This document shows, one piece after another, positions 1-10,055 of a DNA stretch of 64,000 bases. Numbering within the stretch: position 1 is the first letter of the stretch; each line of letters starts with the position of its first letter. Under the pieces are notes generated by a model. The model was not told the DNA's origin and did not search any database. It saw nothing but the letters and a program-made list of their open reading frames with translations. The position numbers were made by a program, and so were the translations under genes. The stretch is from JBFXIE01 sp050176255 (GTDB lineage: Bacteria; Pseudomonadota; Gammaproteobacteria; Burkholderiales; Burkholderiaceae_C): NCBI RefSeq assembly GCF_050176255.1, contig NZ_JBFXIE010000011.1. The stretch is one strand, 5' to 3'.

Positions 1-3000
1 CGCCCGCGGCGGCGTGCTCGCTGTCGGCGCAGACGGGGTTGTCGCGCTGCTGGCAGATCTTCCAGCTGACAGCGTCCCAGACCTGGTGCAGGTCGGACAG
101 GCTGGCGCTGAACACGGCCTTGGCGTCGCGCCACACCTGCAGCTGGCCCTTGCCCGCGTCGATGGGCGACGACAACGGGCGCGTCTTGCCCACAAAGTGG
201 CTGCAGTTGGACAAGCCGTGTTCGCGCAGGGTCTGCATGACGGCGTTGCGCTCGCTGGTCTTGACTTGCAGCACCACGCCCAGTTCTTCGTTGAACAGCG
301 CGCGCAAGGTCAGCTCATCGCGGCGGCCACTGACCTGCTGCGCCCAGTTCTTGGCGTCGCCGGTTTCCATGCGGCTGTCGCTGATGCCGTCGCCCTCGGT
401 GACCAGCATGTCCACGTTCAGCGCCACGCCCACCTGGCCGGCAAAGGCCATCTCGGCCGCGGTGGCCAGCAGGCCGCCGTCGCCCTTGTCGTGGTAGGCC
501 AGGATCTGGCCCCTGGCGCGCAGCGCGTTCACGGCATCCACCAGCGCGATAAGGTCCTTGGCGTCGTCCAGGTCGGGCGCTTCGTCGCCGGTCTGGTTGA
601 GCACCTGCGCCAGGATGGAGCCGCCCATGCGCATCTTGCCGCGTCCCAGGTCGATCAGCACCAGGGTGGTGTCTTCTTCCTTGGCGTCCAGCTGCGGCGT
701 GAGCGTGCCGCGCACGTCCGCCAGCGTGGCAAAGGCGGTGATGATCAGGCTGACGGGCGAGGTGACCTTCTTGGTCTGCCCGCCTTCGCTCCACTGCGTG
801 CGCATGGACAGGCTGTCCTTGCCCACGGGGATGCTGATGCCCAGTTGCGGGCACAGCTCCATGCCGACGGCCTTCACGGTGGCGTACAGCGCCGCGTCTT
901 CGCCGGGCTCGCCGCAGGCGGCCATCCAGTTGGCCGACAGCTTCACGCGCGGCAGCTCGATGGGCGCAGCCAGCAGGTTGGTGATGGCTTCTGCCACCGC
1001 CATGCGGCCGGACGCAGGCGCGTTGAGCGCGGCCAGCGGCGTGCGCTCGCCCATGGCCATGGCCTCGCCGGCAAAGCCCTTGAAATCAGCCAGCGTCACG
1101 GCCACGTCGGCCACGGGTACTTGCCAGGGGCCCACCATCTGGTCGCGGTGGGTCAGGCCGCCCACGGCGCGGTCGCCGATGGTGATGAGAAAACGCTTGG
1201 ACGCTACCGTGGGATGCGCCAACACCTCGATCACAGCCTTCTCCAGCGGCAGGCCGTCCACGTCCAGGGGCGCAAAGCTGCGCTGCACGCTCGTCACGTC
1301 GCGGTGCATCTTGGGCGGCTTGCCCAGCAGCACGTTCATGGGCATGTCCACGGGATATTTCTGGTCGCCGGATTCGACTGCCGTGTCTTCCAGCACCAGT
1401 TGGCGCTCTTCAGTGGCGGTACCGATGACGGCGAAGGGGCATCGCTCGCGCTCGCAGAATGCGGTGAACTGCGCCAGCGACTCGGGCGCGATGGCCAGCA
1501 CGTAGCGCTCCTGGCTTTCGTTGCTCCAGATTTCCTTGGGCGCCAGGCCGGATTCCTCCAGCTGCACGGCGCGCAGGTCAAAGCGCGCACCTCTTCCTGC
1601 GTCATTCGTCAGCTCGGGGAAGGCATTCGACAACCCGCCCGCGCCCACGTCGTGGATGGCCAGGATGGGGTTGTCCGCACCCTGCGCCCAGCAGTGGTTG
1701 ATGACCTCTTGCGCACGGCGCTCAATTTCAGGGTTGCCGCGCTGCACCGAGTCAAAATCCAGCTCGGCCGCGTTGGTGCCCGTGGCCATCGAGCTGGCCG
1801 CACCGCCGCCCATGCCGATGCGCATGCCCGGGCCGCCCAGCTGGATCAGCAGCGTGCCGGCGGGGAACAGAATCTTTTGCGTGAGCTGCGCGTCGATCGT
1901 GCCCAGGCCGCCCGCGATCATGATGGGCTTGTGGTAGCCGCGGATGATGGCGCCCTCGCCCGTTCCGACCACCTGCTCGTATTCGCGGAAGTAGCCCGTC
2001 AGGTTGGGCCGGCCGAACTCGTTGTTGAACGCGGCGCCGCCCAGCGGCCCCTCGGTCATGATCTGCAGGGGGCTGGCGATGTGCTCGGGCTTGCCCACCT
2101 CGCTGCCCCAGAGCTTGGACACGGTGAAGCCCGTGAGGCCCGCCTTGGGCTTGGAGCCGCGGCCGGTAGCGCCCTCGTCGCGGATCTCGCCGCCCGCGCC
2201 GGTGGAAGCGCCAGGGAATGGCGAGATGGCCGTGGGGTGGTTGTGCGTTTCCACCTTCATCAGCACATGGTGGGTTGCACTACGCTTTTGATAGCTTGGA
2301 GCGCTTGCCTGCTCTGCGAAGGACTCGAATTTGGCGATGAACTGCTCAACCTCGCTGCCTTCCATGATGGAGGCGTTGTCGGCATAGGCCACCACCGTGT
2401 GCTGGGGCGACACGGCCTCGGTGTTGCGGATCATGCCGAACAGGCTCTTGTCCTGCGCCACGCCGTCGATGGTGAACTGCGCGTTGAAGATCTTGTGGCG
2501 GCAGTGCTCGCTGTTGGCCTGGGCGAACATCATCAACTCCACGTCGGTGGGGTTGCGCGCCAGGCCTGTGAAGGCGTTGACCAGGTAGTCGATCTCGTCG
2601 TCGGCCAGGGCCAGGCCCCAGGCCTTGTTCGCAGCCTCCAGCGCCGCACGCCCGCCCTGCAGCACGTCCACGAAGGCCATGGGCTCGGCCTGCAGCACGT
2701 CCACGAAGGCCATGGGCTCGGCCTGCAGCTCGGTGAACAAGCGCTGTGCCTCGTCCAGCGTGGTGACCACCGATTCCGTCATGCGGTCGTGCAAGAGCGC
2801 CGCAACCTGCTGCAGCTGCTCAGTGCTCAACTCGGGCTTGCCACCCAGCAGGCCGCCCTTGAGGCTGATGCGGTATTCGGTGATGCGCTCGATGCGGCGC
2901 ACCGCCAGGCCGCAGTTGTGGGCGATGTCCGTGGCCTTGGACGCCCAGGGCGACACCGTGCCCAGGCGCGGAGTGACATACAGCACCATGCCGTCCCGCG

Positions 3001-3211
3001 GGCCAGCGTATGGGTCGCCGTAGGTCAGCAGCGCGGCCAGGCGCTCGCGCGCGGCGGCATCGGGTGCGGCGTCGCCGGCCACCAGGTGCACGAAGCGCGC
3101 CGCAATGCCGTCGATCTTGGGATGAATGGCCGCCAGGGCGGGTTGCAGTTGCTGGGCGCGGAAGGTGCTGAGGGCATTGCCGCCCTCCAGCGGGGTGATA
3201 TGCAAGGTCAC
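1..3211 (-). CDS. purL: Phosphoribosylformylglycinamidine synthase PurL (3' end outside window)
   Basis: Catalyses the ATP- and glutamine-dependent conversion of FGAR to FGAM in purine synthesis. The window holds about 1070 codons of the large single-chain proteobacterial form (about 1300 residues); the C-terminal glutamine amidotransferase domain lies beyond base 1. The family motif KVETHNHPTAISPFPG is read near 2260-2210, followed by GGEIRDEGATGRG. The start is the GTG at 3211 (VTLHITPLEGG); an in-frame TAG lies four codons upstream. The frame stays open across the whole visible part. Two oddities: a perfect 33-bp in-frame tandem duplication (2656-2721) and a segment resembling the dispersed palindromic repeat (about 2284-2336). 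Divergent from map. Confidence 0.96.
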   Translation of the reverse strand, partial: MTLHITPLEGGNALSTFRAQQLQPALAAIHPKIDGIAARFVHLVAGDAAPDAAARERLAALLTYGDPYAGPRDGMVLYVTPRLGTVSPWASKATDIAHNCGLAVRRIERITEYRISLKGGLLGGKPELSTEQLQQVAALLHDRMTESVVTTLDEAQRLFTELQAEPMAFVDVLQAEPMAFVDVLQGGRAALEAANKAWGLALADDEIDYLVNAFTGLARNPTDVELMMFAQANSEHCRHKIFNAQFTIDGVAQDKSLFGMIRNTEAVSPQHTVVAYADNASIMEGSEVEQFIAKFESFAEQASAPSYQKRSATHHVLMKVETHNHPTAISPFPGASTGAGGEIRDEGATGRGSKPKAGLTGFTVSKLWGSEVGKPEHIASPLQIMTEGPLGGAAFNNEFGRPNLTGYFREYEQVVGTGEGAIIRGYHKPIMIAGGLGTIDAQLTQKILFPAGTLLIQLGGPGMRIGMGGGAASSMATGTNAAELDFDSVQRGNPEIERRAQEVINHCWAQGADNPILAIHDVGAGGLSNAFPELTNDAGRGARFDLRAVQLEESGLAPKEIWSNESQERYVLAIAPESLAQFTAFCERERCPFAVIGTATEERQLVLEDTAVESGDQKYPVDMPMNVLLGKPPKMHRDVTSVQRSFAPLDVDGLPLEKAVIEVLAHPTVASKRFLITIGDRAVGGLTHRDQMVGPWQVPVADVAVTLADFKGFAGEAMAMGERTPLAALNAPASGRMAVAEAITNLLAAPIELPRVKLSANWMAACGEPGEDAALYATVKAVGMELCPQLGISIPVGKDSLSMRTQWSEGGQTKKVTSPVSLIITAFATLADVRGTLTPQLDAKEEDTTLVLIDLGRGKMRMGGSILAQVLNQTGDEAPDLDDAKDLIALVDAVNALRARGQILAYHDKGDGGLLATAAEMAFAGQVGVALNVDMLVTEGDGISDSRMETGDAKNWAQQVSGRRDELTLRALFNEELGVVLQVKTSERNAVMQTLREHGLSNCSHFVGKTRPLSSPIDAGKGQLQVWRDAKAVFSASLSDLHQVWDAVSWKICQQRDNPVCADSEHAAAG
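2284..2336. repeat. Palindromic-repeat-like segment within purL
   Basis: The left arm reads TTGATAGCTTGGAGCGCTTG (2288-2307), close to the repeat arm found between genes elsewhere in this window. The right arm is degenerate. On the coding strand it encodes QASAPSYQKR just before KVETHNHP, where E. coli PurL is shorter by about seven residues. Confidence 0.55.
2656..2721. repeat. 33-bp perfect tandem duplication inside purL
   Basis: Two identical 33-bp units (2656-2688 and 2689-2721) followed by the first eight bases of a third. In the purL frame each unit encodes AEPMAFVDVLQ. The E. coli protein has only one equivalent segment (…SVDVLGEG…), so the second copy is an in-frame 11-residue insertion in the N-terminal part of PurL. 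The identity of the copies suggests a recent event or an assembly artefact. Confidence 0.9.
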
Positions 3212-3421
3212 GGTAGCGGCCTATGTGATAGGAGAAATGGCAATCGGGCCGCGGACGCGGCAGCCGCTGAATGGGGCTGCGGCACCTTGCGGCGCGGATT
3301 CTGCGAAGCCCGCCATTTTAACGGCCAGCCCCTGCGGGCGCAGGCTGCCCGCAAACGGGGGCGCAACGCGCCTCCAGCCGTTCGGCAGCAGGGGAGAAAT
3401 GCGAATGGGATAATTTCTGCC

Positions 3422-4237
3422 ATGAGCATCACCATCAAAGACGCGCAGGGCATTGCCGGCATGCGCGAAGCCTGCCGGCTGGCGTCCGAAGTGCTGGACT
3501 ACATCGCCCCTCACATCAAGCCAGGCATCACCACCGCCGAGATCGACCGCCTGGGCGCCGAATGCATGGCGGCCCAGGGCACCGTATCCGCCACTGTGGG
3601 CTACCAGCCGCCCGGCTATCCGCCCTACCCCGGCCACCTGTGCACCTCGGTCAACCATGTGGTGTGCCACGGCATTCCGAACGACAAGCCCCTGAAAAAG
3701 GGCGACATCGTCAACGTGGACGTCACCGTGATCACCAAGGACGGCTGGTACGGCGACAACAGCCGCATGTACCTGATCGGCGAATGCTCGATCGCCGCCA
3801 AGCGGCTGTCCGCGCTGACCTTCGAGGCCATGTGGCTGGGCATCCTGCAGGTCAAGCCGGGCGCGCGCCTGGGCGACATCGGCCACGCCATCCAGAAATT
3901 TGCCGAGGGCCACGGCCTGTCAGTGGTGCGCGAGTTCTGCGGCCACGGCATCGGCCAGAAGTTCCACGAAGACCCGCAGGTGCTGCACTACGGCCGCCCC
4001 GGCACGGGCGAGCAGCTGGTACCCGGCATGACCTTCACCATCGAGCCCATGCTCAACCTGGGCAGGCGCGACATCAAGGAGCTGGGCAACGACGGCTGGA
4101 CCATCATTACCAAAGACCGCAGCCTGTCGGCCCAGTGGGAGCACACGGTGTTGGTGACCGATACGGGCTACGACGTGCTGACACTGTCCGCCGGCTCGCC
4201 GCCGCTGCCCCCGTTTGTCACGGCTACCACCACCTGA
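3422..4237 (+). CDS. map: Type I methionine aminopeptidase
   Basis: Removes the N-terminal methionine from nascent proteins in the cytoplasm. The 271-residue protein begins MSITIKDAQGIAGMREACRL and carries the metal-ligand segments of the pita-bread fold: VNVDVTVITKDGWYGDNSR (two Asp ligands), CGHGIGQKFHEDPQ (His), TFTIEPML (Glu) and WEHTVLV (Glu region). The ATG at 3422 was chosen by family alignment. An open frame continues far upstream only because it runs antisense to purL. The 210 bp up to purL must hold both divergent promoters. It is not next to rpsB, so this may be one of several Map paralogs. Confidence 0.95.
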   Translation: MSITIKDAQGIAGMREACRLASEVLDYIAPHIKPGITTAEIDRLGAECMAAQGTVSATVGYQPPGYPPYPGHLCTSVNHVVCHGIPNDKPLKKGDIVNVDVTVITKDGWYGDNSRMYLIGECSIAAKRLSALTFEAMWLGILQVKPGARLGDIGHAIQKFAEGHGLSVVREFCGHGIGQKFHEDPQVLHYGRPGTGEQLVPGMTFTIEPMLNLGRRDIKELGNDGWTIITKDRSLSAQWEHTVLVTDTGYDVLTLSAGSPPLPPFVTATTT

Positions 4238-4282
4238 GCACGGCAGATGACGGGCGCGCACGGTTATTGCTGGTGATTTTTC

Positions 4283-6949
4283 ATGCATTCAAGACCTCAC
4301 TGCCCGCACTCCAATCCGCCTGACCTGGCGCAACTGCATGCGCTGCGCGACGCTTACCGCCAGGACAAGGCCGCTTTGCTGGCCAAGCTGCGCGAGCCTG
4401 GTGCCTCCACACGCGGCGTGCGCAGTCTGCTGCGCAAGCTGTCCGCCCTGGCTGACAGGATGCTGTGCCAGTTGTGGGCGCAGGCGCAGCTGCCCGACGG
4501 CATGGCGCTGCTGGCCGTGGGCGGCTACGGGCGCGGGCAACTGTCGCCCTACTCCGACGTAGATGTGCTGGTGCTGCTACCCGATGGCTTTGACCTGAAC
4601 CCAGGCCTGCCCGCGGAAGGAATTGGCAGCACGCAGTGTTCCCCCATCGAGACCTTTATCGGCAGCTGCTGGGACGCGGGGCTGGAGGTGGGCTCCAGCG
4701 TGCGCACCGTGGCCGAATGCCTGAGCGAGTCCGCCGCCGACGTGACGGTGCAGACTGCGCTGCTGGAGTCGCGCCTGCTGTGCGGCGATGCGGCGCTGTT
4801 CGATGCGTTTCGCAAGCGCTACGACGCGCAGATGGACTCGCGGGCCTTTCTGGTCGCCAAGACGCTGGAGATGCGTCAGCGCCACACCAAGTACGAAGAC
4901 ACCCCCTACGCGCTGGAGCCCAACTGCAAAGAGTCGCCCGGCGGCCTGCGCGACCTGCAGCTCATCCTGTGGGTGGCGCGCGCCGCGGGGCTGGGCCGCA
5001 ACTGGCGCGAGCTGGCGGCCAGCGGGCTGGCCACGCCCTTCGAGGTGCAGCAGATCGAGCGCAACGAAGCGCTGCTGCTGCTGATCCGCGCGCGCCTGCA
5101 TGCGCTGGCGGGGCGGCGCGAAGACCGCCTGGTGTTCGATCTGCAGACGGCCGTGGCCGAAGCCTTTGGCTACCGCTCCACTGCGCCGGATGGCCAGCGC
5201 CTGGCCATGCGCGCCAGCGAGACGCTGATGCGCCGCTACTACTGGGCCGCCAAGGCCGTATCGCAGCTGTGCCAGATATTGCTGCTGGGCATCGAGGAGC
5301 GGCTCAACCCCTCCACGCACGAGCTGCGCCCGATCAACCCGCGCTTTTTTGAAAAAGCCGGCCTGATCGAAGTGGCCAGCGACGACCTGTACGAGAAAGA
5401 ACCCCACGCCGTCCTGGAGACTTTCCTGCTCTACCAGACCACCGTGGGACTCAAGGACCTGTCGGCGCGCACGCTGCGCGCGCTGTACAACGCCCGGGGC
5501 GTGATGGACAGCGAGTTTCGCCGCGACCCCGTCAACCGTGCGCGGTTCATGCAAATCCTGCAGCAGCCCTCGGGCATCACGCATGCCATGCGACTCATGA
5601 ACCAGACCTCGGTGCTGGGGCGCTATCTTTGGCCCTTCCGGCGCATCGTGGGGCAGATGCAGCACGACCTGTTCCATGTGTACACGGTGGACCAGCACAT
5701 CCTGATGGTGCTGCGCAACGTGCGGCGCTTCTTCATGGCCGAGCACGCGCATGAATACCCCGCGTGCTCACAACTGGCAGCGGGCTGGGACAAGCCGTGG
5801 ATTTTGTACATCGCGGCGCTGTTTCACGACATCGGCAAGGGCCGCGGCGGCAACCATTCGCAGATCGGCGCGGTCGAGGCGCGGCGCTTTTGCCGCCAGC
5901 ACGGCCCCTACGGCATCGGGCGGGACGACGCCCGGCTGATCGAGTTTCTGGTGGCCGAGCACCTCACCATGAGCAATGTGGCGCAAAAGCAGGATCTATC
6001 AGACCCCGCCGTGATCGCCGCCTTTGCCCAGCGCGTGGGCAACGAGCGCTACCTGACCGCGCTGTACCTGCTCACCGTTGCCGACATCCGCGGCACCAGC
6101 CCCAAGGTGTGGAATGCCTGGAAGGGCAAGCTGCTGGAGGATCTGTACCAAAGCGCGCTACGCACCCTGGGCGGACGCGCGCCCGACGCTGCGGCCGAGA
6201 TCGAGGCCCGCAAGCGCGAGGCGCTGGTGGCGCTGGCGCTTGTCTCCATGCCCTACGGCTCGCACAAAAAGCTGTGGGACACGCTGGACGTGAGCTACTT
6301 CATGCGCCACGAGGCTGCCGACATCGCCTGGCACACCCGCCATCTGTCGCGCCATGTGGGCGCCGGCAAGCCCGTGGTGCGCGCGCGCCAGTCGCTGGCC
6401 GGCGAGGGCCTACAAGTGCTGGTGTATGCACCCGACCAGAGCGACCTGTTCGTGCGCATCTGCGGCTACTTTGACCGCGCGGGCTTTTCCATCCTGGACG
6501 CGCGCGTGCACACCGCCAACAACGGCTATGCGCTGGACACCTTCCAGGTCGTGGCCTCCAGCCAGGCGGGCGCATACCGCGAGCTGATCCACATGGTCGA
6601 AAACGACCTGCTGCGCGCCATTGAAGACCAGCGCCCCCTGCCCGAGCCCGGGCGCAAGCGCGTGTCGCGCCGCGTCAAAAGCTTCCCCATCGCGCCGCGC
6701 GTCACGCTGCGCCCCGACGACCGGGCCCAGCGCTGGCTCATCAGCATCTCCGCCAGCGACCGCGCCGGCCTGCTGTACCTGGTGGCGCAAGTACTGTCGC
6801 GCCATGGTCTCAGCGTGCAACTGGCCAAGGTCAGCACCCTGGGCGAGCGGGTGGAAGACGTGTTCCTGGTGCATGGCCCCGAACTGCAGAGCAACGCACG
6901 CCAGATACAGATCGAGACCGAGCTGCTGCAGGCGCTGGCAGATCAGTAG
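4283..6949 (+). CDS. glnD: Bifunctional PII uridylyltransferase / uridylyl-removing enzyme GlnD
   Basis: Senses glutamine and adds UMP to, or removes it from, PII proteins, controlling nitrogen metabolism. Domains in order: nucleotidyltransferase with GGYGRGQLSPYSDVDVLVLLP split as GG 80-81 and the DVD metal site near 92-94; HD hydrolase domain with HDIGKGRGGNHS (HD at 515-516); two C-terminal ACT domains at about 709-785 and 817-885 that bind glutamine. At 888 residues it is slightly longer than E. coli GlnD. It lies 45 bp after map on the same strand and may be co-transcribed; no strong Shine-Dalgarno is visible before the ATG. A palindromic repeat follows the stop codon. Confidence 0.96.
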   Translation: MHSRPHCPHSNPPDLAQLHALRDAYRQDKAALLAKLREPGASTRGVRSLLRKLSALADRMLCQLWAQAQLPDGMALLAVGGYGRGQLSPYSDVDVLVLLPDGFDLNPGLPAEGIGSTQCSPIETFIGSCWDAGLEVGSSVRTVAECLSESAADVTVQTALLESRLLCGDAALFDAFRKRYDAQMDSRAFLVAKTLEMRQRHTKYEDTPYALEPNCKESPGGLRDLQLILWVARAAGLGRNWRELAASGLATPFEVQQIERNEALLLLIRARLHALAGRREDRLVFDLQTAVAEAFGYRSTAPDGQRLAMRASETLMRRYYWAAKAVSQLCQILLLGIEERLNPSTHELRPINPRFFEKAGLIEVASDDLYEKEPHAVLETFLLYQTTVGLKDLSARTLRALYNARGVMDSEFRRDPVNRARFMQILQQPSGITHAMRLMNQTSVLGRYLWPFRRIVGQMQHDLFHVYTVDQHILMVLRNVRRFFMAEHAHEYPACSQLAAGWDKPWILYIAALFHDIGKGRGGNHSQIGAVEARRFCRQHGPYGIGRDDARLIEFLVAEHLTMSNVAQKQDLSDPAVIAAFAQRVGNERYLTALYLLTVADIRGTSPKVWNAWKGKLLEDLYQSALRTLGGRAPDAAAEIEARKREALVALALVSMPYGSHKKLWDTLDVSYFMRHEAADIAWHTRHLSRHVGAGKPVVRARQSLAGEGLQVLVYAPDQSDLFVRICGYFDRAGFSILDARVHTANNGYALDTFQVVASSQAGAYRELIHMVENDLLRAIEDQRPLPEPGRKRVSRRVKSFPIAPRVTLRPDDRAQRWLISISASDRAGLLYLVAQVLSRHGLSVQLAKVSTLGERVEDVFLVHGPELQSNARQIQIETELLQALADQ

Positions 6950-6967
6950 GCATTAGACATCGTCTTT

Positions 6968-7027
6968 TCACTATCAAAATAATAGCTTTCAGCGCTTTCT
7001 GCATAAGCGCTGAGTGCCAATTTGACC
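6968..7027. repeat. Dispersed palindromic repeat between glnD and def
   Basis: The hairpin core reads TTTCAGCGCTT, a short loop, then AAGCGCTGA, with flanks ATAATAGC and CCAATTTG. It fills the space between two convergent genes and could act as a transcript end for either. It is one of about twelve related elements in the window. Confidence 0.75.
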
Positions 7028-7028
7028 A

Positions 7029-7568
7029 TTACTCATCTTCGACATCGCCGATCTGCGGAAACAGCACCTCGGTGTAGCCAAACTGCGTGAAGTCGCTCAC
7101 CCGCATCGGGTACAGCTTGCCGATCAGGTGATCGCACTCATGCTGCACCACCCGTGCATGAAAGCCCTCGGCCACGCGGTCGATGGGCGCGCCCTGCGGG
7201 TCAAAGCCGCTGTAGCGGATGCGCGTGAAACGCGGCACCTTGCCGCGCAGGCCGGGCACGGAAAGGCAACCCTCCCAGTCGTCTTCTTCCTCGGGACCCA
7301 GCGGCGTGATCACGGGGTTGATGAGCACCGTGGGCGGCACGATGGGGCGACCCGGGTAGCGCGGATTGGGCTCGCCCGAGCCAAAAATCACCACCTGCCA
7401 ATCCTCGCCGATCTGGGGCGCTGCCAGCCCTGCGCCGTTGGCAGCGCGCATGGTGTCGCGCATGTCGTGCACCAGCCGGTGCAGCGCGGGCGTGTCAAAG
7501 CTGGTGACGGGCCGGGCGAGCCGCAGCAGTCGCGGGTCACCCATCTTCAAGAGAGTGCGAATGGTCAT
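7029..7568 (-). CDS. def: Peptide deformylase
   Basis: Removes the formyl group from the initiator methionine. All three family motifs are present: GAGLAAPQIG (residues 45-54), EGCLSVPG (99-106, Cys-101 a metal ligand) and QHECDHLIGKLYP (142-154, two His ligands plus the catalytic Glu). Length 179 residues. It is not beside fmt, the usual partner of the housekeeping copy, so a second def elsewhere in the genome is likely. Convergent with glnD, with the repeat element between them; functionally it pairs with map 3 kb away. Confidence 0.95.
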   Translation of the reverse strand: MTIRTLLKMGDPRLLRLARPVTSFDTPALHRLVHDMRDTMRAANGAGLAAPQIGEDWQVVIFGSGEPNPRYPGRPIVPPTVLINPVITPLGPEEEDDWEGCLSVPGLRGKVPRFTRIRYSGFDPQGAPIDRVAEGFHARVVQHECDHLIGKLYPMRVSDFTQFGYTEVLFPQIGDVEDE

Positions 7569-7657
7569 GGAGGGTCTTCAGGCCAGGGCCACCAAAGGGC
7601 ATGGCGGTATCCACAAGGCTTTCTGGTCTTGGAGCATACCCCCGCGACGCCTTCACA

Positions 7658-8086
7658 ATGACACCCATGCCTCGCCCCCCCGAACACATGCCACCGGCAC
7701 CCGAACAAGCGCCGCTGCCTGCGCCGGTGCGATGGCTGCTGCTGGTGCTGGCGGCGTTGTGCCTGGCGCTGGGGTTGGTCGGCATTCTTGTACCCGGCCT
7801 GCCGAGCACCGTGTTCATCCTGATAGCAGGCTGGGCCGCTGCGCGCAGCTCGCCGCGGCTGTACCGCTGGCTGTGGTTTCACCCGCTGTTCGGCTCCATG
7901 CTGCGCAACTGGGCCAACGGCGGGCGCGTCAGCCGCCGCGCCAAGTGGAGCGCCACCTTCTTGATGGCGCTGAGCGCGCTGGTGCTGCTGGTGGCGCACA
8001 TCCCCCGCTGGGCTGCCATCAGCGCTCTGGTGTGCATGGCCTGCGTGCTGATCTGGTTGTGGCTGCGCCCAGAGCCGCTGCGCTGA
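7658..8086 (+). CDS. DUF454 (YbaN-like) inner-membrane protein
   Basis: A 142-residue protein with a proline-rich N-terminus (MTPMPRPPEHMPPAPEQ) and hydrophobic segments at about residues 26-52 and 98-137. The central VGILVPGLPSTVFILIAGW matches the DUF454/YbaN family, whose biochemical role is unknown. I placed the start at the ATG at 7658, after which the family alignment begins; the frame is open further upstream. Divergent from def with 89 bp between. The tRNA-Asn genes follow. Confidence 0.8.
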   Translation: MTPMPRPPEHMPPAPEQAPLPAPVRWLLLVLAALCLALGLVGILVPGLPSTVFILIAGWAAARSSPRLYRWLWFHPLFGSMLRNWANGGRVSRRAKWSATFLMALSALVLLVAHIPRWAAISALVCMACVLIWLWLRPEPLR

Positions 8087-8152
8087 TCGCCGGCTGCTGC
8101 TCTGCGCCGCCGAACAAAGTGGCGCGACTCAAAAGTAGCTGATTTTCTTGTA

Positions 8153-8158
8153 TATAAT
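8153..8158 (+). promoter_or_regulatory. Candidate -10 box for the tRNA-Asn genes
   Basis: A consensus TATAAT lies 11 bp before the first tRNA-Asn gene, a fitting place for a stable-RNA promoter. I see no convincing -35 element at the standard spacing. Confidence 0.45.
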
Positions 8159-8169
8159 CGCGGGCTTGT

Positions 8170-8245
8170 TCCTCGATAGCTCAGTCGGTAGAGCGACGGA
8201 CTGTTAATCCGCAGGTCCCTGGTTCGAGCCCAGGTCGAGGAGCCA
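8170..8245 (+). tRNA. tRNA-Asn (GTT)
   Basis: A 76-nt cloverleaf. The acceptor arms are TCCTCGA and TCGAGGA with discriminator G and encoded CCA; the anticodon loop CTGTTAATC gives anticodon GTT; the T-loop is GGTTCGAGCC. Identical in sequence to the second copy 52 bp downstream. Confidence 0.97.
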
Positions 8246-8297
8246 AAATTCAAAGCCTTGCAATTGCACAAGGCGCGCAAAAAATTTCACCGATCAT

Positions 8298-8373
8298 TCC
8301 TCGATAGCTCAGTCGGTAGAGCGACGGACTGTTAATCCGCAGGTCCCTGGTTCGAGCCCAGGTCGAGGAGCCA
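8298..8373 (+). tRNA. tRNA-Asn (GTT), second copy
   Basis: Identical over 76 nt to the copy at 8170-8245, with encoded CCA. It is followed at once by a strong terminator, so the pair is probably one transcript. Confidence 0.97.
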
Positions 8374-8376
8374 CTC

Positions 8377-8412
8377 AAGGCCGTTCCAATGCATTTTGGA
8401 ACGGCCTTTTTA
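8377..8412 (+). terminator. Rho-independent terminator of the tRNA-Asn pair
   Basis: The stem GGCCGTTCC pairs with GGAACGGCC around a short loop, followed by TTTTT. It directly follows the second tRNA. Confidence 0.85.
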
Positions 8413-8464
8413 TTGGTTCGCCGCAAGCAGCGGCAGCGTGGTGGCTGCTCCCTGACGCAAACAC

Positions 8465-8489
8465 GAAAAAGCCCGCCAGCAAGGCGGGC
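8465..8489 (-). terminator. Rho-independent terminator of icd
   Basis: Read on the minus strand, GCCCGCC pairs with GGCGGGC and is followed by TTTTT. It lies about 30 bp beyond the icd stop codon. Confidence 0.8.
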
Positions 8490-8519
8490 CGTGCAAGGCT
8501 GCAGACGCAGCCAGTGCAG

Positions 8520-9779
<1,260 letters not shown>

Positions 9780-10055
9780 GGGGCAGGTCTCCGGTGGTGT
9801 GGTGACAAAAAGCTCGGGGATAGGGCTGTGCGTGCAGGCCCTCAAAAGCCAAAAAGATTCTAGGGCAGCCCCACGGCGACTCGCGCAGGTTCGCACGCTC
9901 AGGCGCGGGCTTAACCTGGTTCAGCCAGATGCGGCCTGCTACGCTTGCGGTGCAGGCCGCGCCGAAGGCAGACCCACAGCCAACGCACTGCCACCCACTG
10001 CTGACCGAACGCCGAAACACCGCCGGCCCCCGTAATTTTTTCTGTCCCTGTCTTT

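Noticed and set aside
14..3421. A very long open frame on the plus strand in front of and fused to map
   Set aside because: It is antisense to purL, whose minus-strand translation matches the family throughout. GC-rich codon bias keeps antisense frames open.
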